A DNA stretch of 64,000 bases, taken from assembly GCA_031423955.1 (NCBI GenBank), contig JANPGJ010000162.1, forward strand, positions 1-64,000, read 5' to 3'. Shown piece after piece: positions 52,583 to 62,331 of this stretch. Numbering within the stretch: position 1 is the stretch's first letter; each line of letters starts with the position of its first letter. A model generated the notes under the pieces. The model made no database searches, was not told the DNA's origin, and was given only the letters and a program-made list of their open reading frames with translations. Made by a program: the position numbers and the translations under genes. This stretch comes from JAEUOS01 sp031423955 (GTDB lineage Bacteria; Pseudomonadota; Gammaproteobacteria; Burkholderiales; JAEUOS01).

Positions 52583-55500
52583 ATGCGGTTTCGTTATCCC
52601 CTGTCATGGCTGGTACTTGCGCTTGCGCTTGCCCTGACGGCTGTTTCCACATACTGGATGCAGGCGGTCGAGCGCAGCGATAGCAACACCCGTTTCGAAC
52701 AGCTGGTCAATGCCAGGGTCAATGCGCTCGACAGCAGGTTCGATCATTTCGAGCTTTATTTGCGTGGTATCGGCGGACTACTTGCCTCCCCGGCCCGGGT
52801 CACGCCGCGCGAATGGTCCGCCTATATCGACACGTTCGAGTTCCGGCAGCGGCGCGACCCGTTCATCAGCTTCGGCTATGCCCCACTGCTGGCTGCGCGC
52901 GATGTGCCGGCGTTTCTGAACGACGTGCGGCGCTCGCAACCGGACTTCCGGATATGGCCCGAGATTGGTGGACGCGAGCGGGTCGCGCCGGTGATGCTGA
53001 TCCAGGCAGTGCGACCCAACGCGGTGCTGGGAACGGGGGACGATCTGCTGGCCCGCCCGGCGTTCGCGCAAGCGATCGCGATCGCCGAACGCACCGGAAA
53101 GCCGGCCATGAGCGAGCGCATCGAGGTGACCACGGTTGCCGGCAGGACCGCCGCCGGAGCGATGTTGTTTCTGCCCTTGAAGCGGGGCGGCGTGGTGGTC
53201 GGCGTCGCGCATTTGCTGTTCGGCATCGACGATCTGATCGGCGGGGATGGTCCGGACGGTGTCGCCGGAATGCGTCTGCGTATCGTTGAAGACAGCCCCG
53301 CGGGAACGCTGCTGTTCGCCAGCGCCGCGGTTGGAAAGCTTGCGCCGGGCTACACCTCCGTCCGTTCGGTCGAGGCCGGCGGCAAGCGCTGGAATCTGCG
53401 CTTCGAATCGACCCCGGGCCTGGAGGCTCAACTGGGCGGCAGAATGGCCGGCACGATCGCGGTGTTCGGCGCCCTCGGGTCGTTCCTGCTGTTTGGTCTG
53501 GTGCGCGTGTTGTCTGGCACGCGCCGGCGCGCCGAGGAAATTGCCGAGCGCACCACGCGTGCGCTTTCGGATCAGATGAAGCTGACCGAGGACCTGATCG
53601 AACTCAATCCGATCCCGATGTTTCGCAAGGGAATCGACGGCCGTTTCCTGCAGTTCAACCGCGCCTGGGAGCGCCTGACCGGACACTCGCGGCAGGCATG
53701 GATCGGCAAGACCACGACCGACCTGTTCGGCGCCGAGGAGGCGGAGCGCGACGCCGGGCATGAGCGCGTACTTGCGGCGCGTCCCGATCATGTGGAGCGC
53801 GTCGAGATGACCATCAGCGGCGCCGACGGCGCGGTGTGCGACGTGATCATCAGCAAGGCCGCGGTGCGGCGCGCGGATGGTTCGATGGTCGGCATCATCG
53901 GCACCATCACCGATCTCACCGAGACCCGCCGCCTGACCGCGCAGAATGAAGCCCAGCGCGAGCAGCTCGCCCTGGTCAATCAATCCGCGCAGGCGGGCGT
54001 CTGGGATATCGAATGGCCGCAGGGAACGGTTTATTTTTCGCCACGCTACTACGAGATGCTGGGCTATGCGCAGGCCGGCGGCGGTTTGTCGGGCGCGCGC
54101 AGCGAACTGGTACACCCGGATGACCGGGCGCAGTTTGAAGCCGCCCGCGAGGCACATTTCAGCGGCGCGCTGCCGTATTTTGATTGCGAGTACCGGCTCA
54201 AGAAGGCCGACGGCAGCTACCTGTGGGTCAACGGCCGCGGGCTGGCCAGCCTGGATGGCGCCGGCAATCCGGTCCGCTTCACCGGTTCCATCATCGACAT
54301 CACGCAGCGCCGCATGGTGCAGGTCGAGATCGAGCGTCAGCGCGAGCAGCTTGAACTGGTGATCGAATCGGTGCAGGCCGGGGTATGGGATGAAAACCTG
54401 GTTGACCAGTCGGTGTACTACTCGGCGCGCTATCGCGAGATTCTCGGATTCCCGCGTGATGCCGATCTCGCCGCCGAAGGGCGGGATCCGGCCCGTTTTC
54501 ATCCGGAGGATGCGGGCGCTTTCGTCGAGGCGCGCAAACGTGCGATCGCCGACGGTGCGCCACTGGACCTTGAATTCCGGTTGCGCCGCGCCGATGGCGG
54601 CCACGTCTGGGTCAATGCGCGCGCCAAGGCCAGCTTCGATGCCGCTGGCGTCGCAGTGCGCTTCACCGGCGCGATCATCGATATCAGCAAGCGCAAGGAA
54701 GCGGAATTCGCGCTGCGCGATGCCAATTTGCGGGTATTGGAGGCGGCGCAGGTTAAGTCGACTTTCCTGGCCACCATGAGCCACGAGATCCGTACCCCCC
54801 TGAATGGCGTGATCGGCTCGGCCGGATTGTTGCAGGACACCCGGCTTGACGGCGAACAGCAGGATTATGTTGAAACGATTCGCTTGTCAGGGGTGCAGTT
54901 GTTGACTTTGATCGACGATATCCTGGATTTCTCGAAGATCGATTCCGGGCACATGGAACTCGAAGACGAGCCTTTCGAGGTCGCGATCGTGATCGAGGAT
55001 GCGTTCGACCTGGTGGCCGAGCGGGCGCGCGGCAAGCGCATCGAACTGCTGTACGAAGTCGCGCCCGATGTGCCGCGCCGCGTGTATGGCGACATCACGC
55101 GGGTGCGCCAGGTGCTGATCAACCTGGTCGGAAACGCGGTGAAGTTCACCGATCGCGGCGATATTTTCGTCCATTGCACGGTGGCTTCGGGGGATGCCGA
55201 CGGCAGCGGCGGTTGCATGCTGCGGTTTTCGGTGCGTGATACCGGGATCGGCATTCCGGCCGACAAGATCGGACGCCTGTTCAGCGCTTTCACCCAGGTG
55301 GATGCATCGACCACCCGCAAGTACGGCGGCACCGGCCTGGGCCTGGCGATCAGTCGGCGGCTGGTCGACTTGATGGGTGGCGAGATCACGGTGACCAGCG
55401 AGGCCGGCAGCGGTTCGTGTTTCACCTTCACGCTGGCGACGCGTCGCGCCGCCGACGACCCGGGGCTTAATCGGCGCATGGGCGAGATCGGCAATATCGC

Positions 55501-56794
55501 CGGCAAGCGGATCCTGATTGTCGATGACTATGCATCGAACCGGCGGATCCTCGCCGCGCAGTGCGCCGGGTGGGGCTTGTTCACAGTCGAAACCGCTTCG
55601 GTCAAGGAGGCGGTCGAAGCCATCGAAGCGGCGCACGATGCCGACACGCCGTTCGATACGGTGATCAGCGACATGCTGATGCCGGAGCAGGACGGCCTCG
55701 ATCTGGCGGCCGCGGTGGCGGCATACCGCAAGCGGTGCGGCGTCCGCCTGCCGGTGCTGATCCTGTCGTCCGCGCAACGTGCCGAGGCGTTCGCCGGGCG
55801 CGCGGTGCCGGAGGGCTGGATCGATGCCTACCTGCTCAAGCCGGCGCGTCAGGCGCAACTGTTCAATGCCCTGCTCGACGCACTGGCGCCGGAGCGCCCG
55901 TTCAACCTCTCGGGACCGGAGTCGGTCGCGCGCCCGGGCGGCATGCAGGCGCATCACGGCCGCCTGCACATTCTGCTGGCCGAAGACAACGAGATCAACC
56001 AGAAGATCGCGGTGCGCATGCTGGAGCGTCTTGGCAAGTCGGCGACAGTGGTCAACAATGGCTTGAGCGCGGTCGAGGCGGTCAAGGCGGGCGGACTTGA
56101 TTGCGTGCTGATGGATGTTCAGATGCCGGAACTCGATGGTCTTTCGGCGACCCGCCGCTTAATCGCCGAAACGCCGGTTGCCATGCTGCCATATATCGTT
56201 GCGATGACTGCCAACGCGATGGCGGGCGATCGCGAGGTGTGCCTGGCCGCCGGCATGCACGACTACATTGCCAAGCCGGTGCAAATGCAGGCCCTGGCGG
56301 ATGCGCTTGGCCGGGCGCAACAGTATCTGGCGCGTCGCGACGCCGCCACGGACGGTCCGGCGCAAGAGTTGCCGTCGCCCGCCGGCGGCCGGCCCGAAGT
56401 ATCCGCCAACGGTGCAGGGCTGGCCGGGACTGGCGTGAATGTCGACACTCCGCTTGATATGCAGCAAGTCGATGAACTCCTCGGGCTCGACGATAGCGGC
56501 GCCGTGCTGGCCGATTTCATCCGGATGTACACCACCCAGGCGCCGCAGCGCATCGCCGAGCTGGGTCGAGCCCTGGAGCAGAAGGATTTGAAGCGCCTGG
56601 CACAAGTGGCGCACAGCCTGAAGGGCGCGAGCGGAAATCTCGGGGCGATCACGGTGGCCGCTGTCGCACAGCGTATCGAGTCTGCCGGCCATTCGGGCGA
56701 TACCGAGGGCATCGACCAGTTGCTGCGCGAGATCAGCGCGCGTTACGTCGAAGTCGAGGCGGCACTCAAGGCACTGCCGCAGGCGACACTCTGA
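52583..56794 (+). CDS. CHASE-PAS hybrid sensor histidine kinase with two receivers and Hpt
   Basis: A 1403-residue membrane sensor. Order: helix (about 8-26), periplasmic CHASE-like domain (about 60-260), helix (about 286-308), three PAS domains (about 335-450, 470-580, 590-715), HisKA with H734 (ATMSHEIRTPLNGVIG), HATPase (GTGLGLAISRRL), receiver 1 with D1030 (ISDMLMPEQDG), receiver 2 with D1178 (MDVQMPELDG) and an Hpt domain with H1344 (VAHSLKGASGN). This is a full phosphorelay in one chain. The ligand is unknown. It starts 155 bp after the cyclase-kinase fusion, the most likely output partner; both receivers could also be intermediates. Confidence 0.93.
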   Translation: MRFRYPLSWLVLALALALTAVSTYWMQAVERSDSNTRFEQLVNARVNALDSRFDHFELYLRGIGGLLASPARVTPREWSAYIDTFEFRQRRDPFISFGYAPLLAARDVPAFLNDVRRSQPDFRIWPEIGGRERVAPVMLIQAVRPNAVLGTGDDLLARPAFAQAIAIAERTGKPAMSERIEVTTVAGRTAAGAMLFLPLKRGGVVVGVAHLLFGIDDLIGGDGPDGVAGMRLRIVEDSPAGTLLFASAAVGKLAPGYTSVRSVEAGGKRWNLRFESTPGLEAQLGGRMAGTIAVFGALGSFLLFGLVRVLSGTRRRAEEIAERTTRALSDQMKLTEDLIELNPIPMFRKGIDGRFLQFNRAWERLTGHSRQAWIGKTTTDLFGAEEAERDAGHERVLAARPDHVERVEMTISGADGAVCDVIISKAAVRRADGSMVGIIGTITDLTETRRLTAQNEAQREQLALVNQSAQAGVWDIEWPQGTVYFSPRYYEMLGYAQAGGGLSGARSELVHPDDRAQFEAAREAHFSGALPYFDCEYRLKKADGSYLWVNGRGLASLDGAGNPVRFTGSIIDITQRRMVQVEIERQREQLELVIESVQAGVWDENLVDQSVYYSARYREILGFPRDADLAAEGRDPARFHPEDAGAFVEARKRAIADGAPLDLEFRLRRADGGHVWVNARAKASFDAAGVAVRFTGAIIDISKRKEAEFALRDANLRVLEAAQVKSTFLATMSHEIRTPLNGVIGSAGLLQDTRLDGEQQDYVETIRLSGVQLLTLIDDILDFSKIDSGHMELEDEPFEVAIVIEDAFDLVAERARGKRIELLYEVAPDVPRRVYGDITRVRQVLINLVGNAVKFTDRGDIFVHCTVASGDADGSGGCMLRFSVRDTGIGIPADKIGRLFSAFTQVDASTTRKYGGTGLGLAISRRLVDLMGGEITVTSEAGSGSCFTFTLATRRAADDPGLNRRMGEIGNIAGKRILIVDDYASNRRILAAQCAGWGLFTVETASVKEAVEAIEAAHDADTPFDTVISDMLMPEQDGLDLAAAVAAYRKRCGVRLPVLILSSAQRAEAFAGRAVPEGWIDAYLLKPARQAQLFNALLDALAPERPFNLSGPESVARPGGMQAHHGRLHILLAEDNEINQKIAVRMLERLGKSATVVNNGLSAVEAVKAGGLDCVLMDVQMPELDGLSATRRLIAETPVAMLPYIVAMTANAMAGDREVCLAAGMHDYIAKPVQMQALADALGRAQQYLARRDAATDGPAQELPSPAGGRPEVSANGAGLAGTGVNVDTPLDMQQVDELLGLDDSGAVLADFIRMYTTQAPQRIAELGRALEQKDLKRLAQVAHSLKGASGNLGAITVAAVAQRIESAGHSGDTEGIDQLLREISARYVEVEAALKALPQATL

Positions 56795-56801
56795 GCAGGC
56801 A

Positions 56802-59591
56802 TCAGGGACCTTGCCTGAAATCCCCCGCCTTGACCAGGTTTAGCCTGGCCGGGTCGACGTGTTTGCGAAAGGCCGCGTTGACCTGTTCCCGGGTGAGGGC
56901 CGCAACCTGGCTTTCGAAGCGCGCATCCCATTCGTAGGTACGGCCGAAATACAGGTCGGTGGCGAGCTTGCCCGCCAGCGCGCCGTCGGTGGCGCGCGCC
57001 AGCTTGCGGCTTTGCAGGTAGCCGAGGCGTCCGCGCGCCACTTCTTCCTCTGTAAAGCCCTGTTCGCGCGCGCGCTGGATTTCCTCGCGCAAGGCGGCTT
57101 CGACCCGCGCCCGGTTCTGTGGGGCATGGATGGCCGACGCGCTCCATTGGCCGTAGCGGTCGAGCGCGGCGATCGACAGGCCGGAACCCACGCTGTAGCT
57201 CAAGCCGTCCTTTTCGCGAATGCGCGCGGCCAGGCGGGCGTCGATCGAGCCACCGAACAGGTAATTGGCGAGCACCAGGGCCGCGTAGTCGGGATCATCG
57301 TCGCGGATATCGAGCACGATCGCGCCGCGCAGGGTGGCGTTGGCCTTGTCGGGGGTGATGATGTTTTCGTCTACCGGCGCCACATTGCGCGCGCGTACCG
57401 GGATCCGTTCATACGGCGCCGGGCTCTTCCAGCTGCCGAACAACTCCGCCAGCACCGGCCGCAGGCGCTCGCTGTCGAAGTCGCCGACCACCGCGATCTG
57501 CCCCTGCGACAGCCCGAAAAAGTCGCGATAGCAATTGCGCGCATCGGACAACTCGGTGCGTCGCACGGCTTCGAGTTGCTCGTCGACGGTTGCCGCATAG
57601 CTCCAGTGGCCGGGCTGGTACGGATTGAGATGCCGCGACAAGGCGAGGCTGGCGCGTGCGCCAGGATCGGCGCGCGCACCTTCGATGCCTGACAACGAGG
57701 CGCGTTTGAGCTGCTCGAACTCGTCGCTGTCGAAACGCGGTTCGCGCAGGATTTCCGCGACCAGGCGCAACGATTCGATCAGGCCTGCGGCCGGCACTTC
57801 GACACTGGCGCCAGTGCCGCCGACCGACAGGTTGGCACGCAGGCGGGTGATCTCGTTGCGGATCTGTTCGCGGTTTTTTCCGCGGGTACCGCGCATCAGC
57901 ATGGCGCCGGCAAAACCACAGGCCTGTGCCCTGCCGAACTTGGCGGCCTCGGTGCCGTACTGGAAGCTCAGCGTCATGGTCACCATGCCGCCGCGCGACT
58001 TCTTGGGCAGCAGTGCGACCTTGAGGCCGTTGTCGAGTGCGAAGCGGCGGGTGCGGCCATCGATGTTCGCGGGCGTCGCCTCGAACACTTCGCCGCCGCC
58101 AATACCGGGCGGGCCGGCGTAGTCCTTGAGCGCGACCTTGAGGTCGGGTGGCGGCGGCACCTCGGCGCGCTGCGGCGCCTGCGATTCCGGAATGAAAACA
58201 CCCATCGTGCGGTTGGAAGCAATCAGGTGGGTTTGCGCGGCCCGGTTGACTGCCGCCGGCGTCACGTTGTGCAGGTAATCCCGGTAGCGAAAGAACATCC
58301 GCCAGTCGCCAAGTGCGATCCATTCACTCAAGTGGGTGGCGAACTGGTGGGTCTTGGTCATCACCACGTCCATCTGGGTCAGCATGCGCTGCCTGGCGCG
58401 CGCGACTTCTTCCTCGGTGACCGGCCTGGCGGCAAGGTTTTCGATGGTGGCGACGAAGGCCTCGCGCATTTGCTCGAACCCGGGTTTCGCCGGGGTCGTT
58501 GCGCAGGCGCCGCGTCCGCAACGCGTCGGCGCTGGCGGCAATGCGGCGCTGTTCTTTGGCGCACTGGCGCCGAACACCAGGGCGCCGCGCTCGGCCAGCA
58601 TGCGATCGCCGCCGCTGACACTGGTGGCAAGCCGGGTTTCGACCAGCGCCTTGTGCAGGCGACCGGTCGGCGTATCGCCAAGGATCATGGCGAGAATGTC
58701 GAAAGCGGCATAGTCCGGATGGGTGCCGGGCGGCGCATGGTAGAGCGCGGTGATGAACGGATTTTCGCCGCTGCGCCGCAACACCACCTCGCGTTCGCCG
58801 TCCTGCGCGCTGTCACGGGTATAGGTGACGGGCAGCATACGCGTTGGCCTGGGCACAGCGCCAAGCAGGCGGGCGGCCTGGGCGAGTACGGTTGCCGGAT
58901 CGAAATCGCCGGCAATCACCATCACCGCGTTGTCCGGCTGGTAGTAGGTGCGATAGAACGCCTGCAGGCGCTCGATCGGCACGTTTTCGATGTCGGAACG
59001 ATTGCCGATCACCGCCCGGCCGTAGTTGTGCCACTGGTAGGCGGTACGCGCCACCTTTTGCGACAGCACACCGGCGACGTTGTTTTCGCCGGATTCGAAC
59101 TCGTTGCGCACCACCGTCATTTCGGAATCGAGATCCTCGCGCGAAATGAAGGAATTGACCATCCGGTCGGCTTCGAGAGCCAGAGCCCATTCGAGATTGG
59201 CGGCGGTCGAATCGAAGGTCAGGAAATAGTTGGTGCGGTCGAAATAGGTGGTGCCGTTCCAGCGCGCGCCGCGACTGGTGAACTCGCGCTTGATCTCGCG
59301 GTGTTTGGGTGTGCCCTTGAACAACAGGTGTTCGAGCAGGTGCGCCATGCCGGCCTCGCCGTAACCTTCATGCCGCGAGCCCACCAGGTAGGTGATATTG
59401 GTGGTGATGAGCGCCTGCGAACGGTCTTCAATGAGAAGCAGCTTGAGACCGTTGGCGAGGCGATATTCCGCGATGCCACCCATCGCCGGGCCGGCTTCGA
59501 CACCGGGCGGCAAGGCTGATTGCGGCCAGGCGGCCGCGGCTGCGAACAGCCAGATGCAGGTAGTGAAGTGGAGCAGGCGAAGGATTTTCAT
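56802..59591 (-). CDS. M16-family zinc metallopeptidase, two-domain (PqqL/insulinase type)
   Basis: A 929-residue exported peptidase. A signal peptide (IWLFAAAAAWPQSA) precedes two M16 halves. The first has the active zinc site H84, E87, H88 (HLLEH) and the distal Glu E164 at the standard 76-residue spacing; the second half (from about 505) is inactive, as usual. It would act as a periplasmic clamshell peptidase. A Pro/Cys/Thr-rich stretch around residue 350 (TRCGRGACATTPAKPG) is not expected in the family and looks like local insertion or a frame slip. The gene is convergent with the histidine kinase, 7 bp apart. Confidence 0.9.
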   Translation of the reverse strand: MKILRLLHFTTCIWLFAAAAAWPQSALPPGVEAGPAMGGIAEYRLANGLKLLLIEDRSQALITTNITYLVGSRHEGYGEAGMAHLLEHLLFKGTPKHREIKREFTSRGARWNGTTYFDRTNYFLTFDSTAANLEWALALEADRMVNSFISREDLDSEMTVVRNEFESGENNVAGVLSQKVARTAYQWHNYGRAVIGNRSDIENVPIERLQAFYRTYYQPDNAVMVIAGDFDPATVLAQAARLLGAVPRPTRMLPVTYTRDSAQDGEREVVLRRSGENPFITALYHAPPGTHPDYAAFDILAMILGDTPTGRLHKALVETRLATSVSGGDRMLAERGALVFGASAPKNSAALPPAPTRCGRGACATTPAKPGFEQMREAFVATIENLAARPVTEEEVARARQRMLTQMDVVMTKTHQFATHLSEWIALGDWRMFFRYRDYLHNVTPAAVNRAAQTHLIASNRTMGVFIPESQAPQRAEVPPPPDLKVALKDYAGPPGIGGGEVFEATPANIDGRTRRFALDNGLKVALLPKKSRGGMVTMTLSFQYGTEAAKFGRAQACGFAGAMLMRGTRGKNREQIRNEITRLRANLSVGGTGASVEVPAAGLIESLRLVAEILREPRFDSDEFEQLKRASLSGIEGARADPGARASLALSRHLNPYQPGHWSYAATVDEQLEAVRRTELSDARNCYRDFFGLSQGQIAVVGDFDSERLRPVLAELFGSWKSPAPYERIPVRARNVAPVDENIITPDKANATLRGAIVLDIRDDDPDYAALVLANYLFGGSIDARLAARIREKDGLSYSVGSGLSIAALDRYGQWSASAIHAPQNRARVEAALREEIQRAREQGFTEEEVARGRLGYLQSRKLARATDGALAGKLATDLYFGRTYEWDARFESQVAALTREQVNAAFRKHVDPARLNLVKAGDFRQGP

Positions 59592-59802
59592 GGGGGGCGA
59601 CGTTGGGCGGTGCTAAAATTATTCACCAACAGGTTAACACTGGAATCGGCCCGGGAGATTGCGGTTTTGCTGCTGTCCCGGCCATGCGTTTATTCTCGGA
59701 ATTGGTATTCATCAAGCGACGCCCGCTCCTCGAGCGGCATCCGCGGGGTCGGTTTCATGCTTGCATTTCGATCGGTCATCCGTGCGTGGCGGAAAGTGAA
59801 TC

Positions 59803-60354
59803 ATGAGCAAGGCTTTCACCCGCGAACGGGACGATGCCGATGAAGATGAAGACCTCGACAATGCGCCGAAGTTGCCGCCCGGCACGAAGAATTACATTAC
59901 ACCGACCGGTTACGCCGGCCTGAAGGCGGAGTTCAATGAACTGTATCGGGTCGAGCGGCCGAAATTGGTGGAGACCATCACCTGGGCGGCATCGAACGGT
60001 GATCGCTCGGAAAATGGCGACTACATTTACGGCAAGCGGCGCTTGCGGCAGATCGATAGTCGTATCCGCTTTCTGGGCCGGCGGATGGAGGCGGCCGAAG
60101 TCGTCGAACCGGCTGCGCAGGGCGGGAATGATCAGGTATTTTTCGGCGCGACGGTAAGGTACAGCACGCGCGCGGGCGTCGAAGTGATGGTGCAGATCGT
60201 CGGTGTCGACGAGGCGGTGCCGGCGGCGGGTCGCATCAGTTGGGTCTCGCCAGTGGCACGGGCCCTGCTGAAGGCGCGCGAGGGCGACGTGGTGGCGTTG
60301 ATGACACCGGCCGGCCGTGAAGAACTTGAAGTGCTGGAAGTGAAGTATGAATAG
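59803..60354 (+). CDS. greB: Transcription elongation factor GreB
   Basis: A 183-residue Gre factor. The N-terminal coiled coil reads YITPTGYAGLKAEFNELYRVERPKL-like and carries the tip NGDRSENGDYIYGKRRLRQID, with the acidic pair that stimulates RNA cleavage by stalled RNA polymerase. The C-terminal globular part (RISWVSPVARALLKAREGD) is the FKBP-like Gre domain. The GRRMEAAEVV spacing and basic patch favour GreB over GreA. An unusually acidic N-terminal extension of about 25 residues (DDADEDEDLD) precedes the domain. It is divergent from the M16 peptidase gene. Confidence 0.92.
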   Translation: MSKAFTRERDDADEDEDLDNAPKLPPGTKNYITPTGYAGLKAEFNELYRVERPKLVETITWAASNGDRSENGDYIYGKRRLRQIDSRIRFLGRRMEAAEVVEPAAQGGNDQVFFGATVRYSTRAGVEVMVQIVGVDEAVPAAGRISWVSPVARALLKAREGDVVALMTPAGREELEVLEVKYE

Positions 60355-60501
60355 CCGGCGATCGAACACCGGCACAGGCGTCCACCCGGGATCTGGCTTG
60401 GCACCGGTTCGGGACATAGTTGCACAACCTGAACGGCCAGCGGCCTGAACGCATCCTGCGCCCGACCCGCGGCGTTTGGTGGAACACCAAAGAGGAGAGA
60501 C

Positions 60502-62226
60502 ATGCAACGCAAGACCCCGGAACAACTGCGCAGCCACCGCTGGCTCGGCGCGCAGGACATGCGTTCGTTCGGCCACCGTTCCCGCACCAAGCAGATGGGT
60601 TACCTGCGCGAGGATTTCGCCGGCAAGCCGGTGATCGGCATTCTCAATACCTGGAACGACCTCAACACCTGCCATTCCCATTTCAAGCAGCGGGTCGATG
60701 AAGTCAAGCGCGGTGTTTGGCAGGCCGGCGGCTTTCCGGTCGAGATTCCGTGCATGGCGGTGGGCGAGCAAATGACCAAGCCGACCTCGATGCTGTATCG
60801 AAATTTCCTGGCGATGGAGGTCGAAGAACAGATCCGCTGCAACCCGGTCGATGGCGTGGTGTTGATGGGCGGCTGCGACAAGACCGTGCCGGGGCTCCTG
60901 ATGGGTGCGGCGTCGGCGAATCTGCCGGCCATCTTCATGCCGGCCGGACCGATGCTGCGCGGTCATTGGCGCGAGCACACGCTGGGGTCGGGCAGCGACG
61001 TGTGGAAATTCTGGGCCGAAAAGCGCGCCGGCAATTTGTCGGAAGAATCGTGGCGCGAAATCGAGGACGGCATCGCCCGCTCGGCCGGTACCTGCATGAC
61101 GATGGGCACGGCGTCGACCATGGCGGCGGCAGCCGAGGCGCTCGGCATGTTGTTGCCCGGCGCCTCCTCGATCCCGGCGGTCGATTCACGTCATGCACAA
61201 ATGGCTTCGCTTTGCGGTCGGCGGGCGGTCGAGATGGTGTGGACCGACCTGAAGCCGGCCGACATCATGACCACCGCCGCCTTCGAGAACGCGGTGACTG
61301 TCGCGATGAGTCTGGGCGGCTCGACCAACTCGATTGTCCACTTGATCGCGATGTCCGGCCGTATCGGCGCCGGCCTGACGCTCGACCGGTTCGACGAATT
61401 GTCGCGGCGCACGCCGCTGACCGCCAATCTGCGGCCCTCGGGCAAGTATCTGATGGAAGACTTCTTCTACGCCGGCGGCTTGCGTGCCCACATGGAAGGA
61501 TTGCGCGACCGCCTGAATCTCGATTGCATAACCGTCAACGGCAAGAGCCTCGGCGAAAACATCGCCGGCGCCGAAGTGTTCAATGACGACGTGATCCTGC
61601 CGCGCGAACGCGCCCTGCAAGAGGAGGGCGGCGTGGCGGTGCTGCGCGGTAACCTGTGCCCGGATGGCGCGGTGATCAAGACCTCGGCCGCGGAGCCTCA
61701 TCTGCTCAAGCACCGCGGACCGGCGGTGGTGTTCGAGGACTACAACGACATGGCGGCGCGGATCGACGACCCGGCGCTGGTGGTGACCCGCGATTCGGTG
61801 CTGGTGCTGAAAAACGCGGGTCCGCTGGGTGGCCCGGGCATGCCGGAATGGGGCCAGTTGCCGATCCCGAAAAAGCTGCTGCAGGAAGGGGTGCGCGACA
61901 TGCTGCGGATCTCCGACGCCCGCATGAGCGGCACCAGCTACGGCGCATGCGTGCTGCACGTGGCGCCGGAGTCATACGTTGGCGGGCCGCTGGCATTGGT
62001 CCAGGAAGGCGACGTCATCGAACTCGATGCCGCCGCGCGGCGCCTGTCCTTGCATGTGGCGGATGACGAACTGGCGCGGCGCCGCGCGGCCTGGGTCAAG
62101 CCCAAGCCGCGCTACCCGCGCGGTTACGGCGTGATCTACAGCGCGAATGTGACCCAGGCCAATCGTGGCTGCGATTTCGAATTTCTCGAAGGCACGACGG
62201 CGACGCCCGATCCGGAGATTCATTGA
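60502..62226 (+). CDS. IlvD/Edd-family sugar-acid dehydratase (L-arabonate/xylonate type)
   Basis: A 574-residue Fe-S dehydratase. The three cluster cysteines are C57 (NTWNDLNTCHSHF), C125 (MGGCDKTVPG) and C198 (AGTCMTMGTAST); SLGGSTNSIVHLIA and ISDARMSGTSYG are also present. NTWND and the early RSFGHRSR resemble sugar-acid dehydratases (arabonate, galactonate, xylonate) rather than the valine/isoleucine enzyme, whose N terminus differs. The HpcH/HpaI aldolase gene directly follows, supporting a sugar-acid route via a 2-keto-3-deoxy intermediate. AGAGGAG precedes the ATG. Confidence 0.86.
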   Translation: MQRKTPEQLRSHRWLGAQDMRSFGHRSRTKQMGYLREDFAGKPVIGILNTWNDLNTCHSHFKQRVDEVKRGVWQAGGFPVEIPCMAVGEQMTKPTSMLYRNFLAMEVEEQIRCNPVDGVVLMGGCDKTVPGLLMGAASANLPAIFMPAGPMLRGHWREHTLGSGSDVWKFWAEKRAGNLSEESWREIEDGIARSAGTCMTMGTASTMAAAAEALGMLLPGASSIPAVDSRHAQMASLCGRRAVEMVWTDLKPADIMTTAAFENAVTVAMSLGGSTNSIVHLIAMSGRIGAGLTLDRFDELSRRTPLTANLRPSGKYLMEDFFYAGGLRAHMEGLRDRLNLDCITVNGKSLGENIAGAEVFNDDVILPRERALQEEGGVAVLRGNLCPDGAVIKTSAAEPHLLKHRGPAVVFEDYNDMAARIDDPALVVTRDSVLVLKNAGPLGGPGMPEWGQLPIPKKLLQEGVRDMLRISDARMSGTSYGACVLHVAPESYVGGPLALVQEGDVIELDAAARRLSLHVADDELARRRAAWVKPKPRYPRGYGVIYSANVTQANRGCDFEFLEGTTATPDPEIH

Positions 62227-62331
62227 GTTAGCCTCTGTGCTGCGCGGCAGGCGCGGCGCGGTGTTGAGCACTCCGGGCGGTTGGCGCCGCCGGTGTACCC
62301 GATCATCTTCAACCACCATTCGAAGGACAAC

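Noticed and set aside
52778..54784. Long open frame antisense to the hybrid histidine kinase
   Set aside because: Mirror of the sense reading frame, no motifs, no ribosome-binding site, while the sense protein has complete domains.
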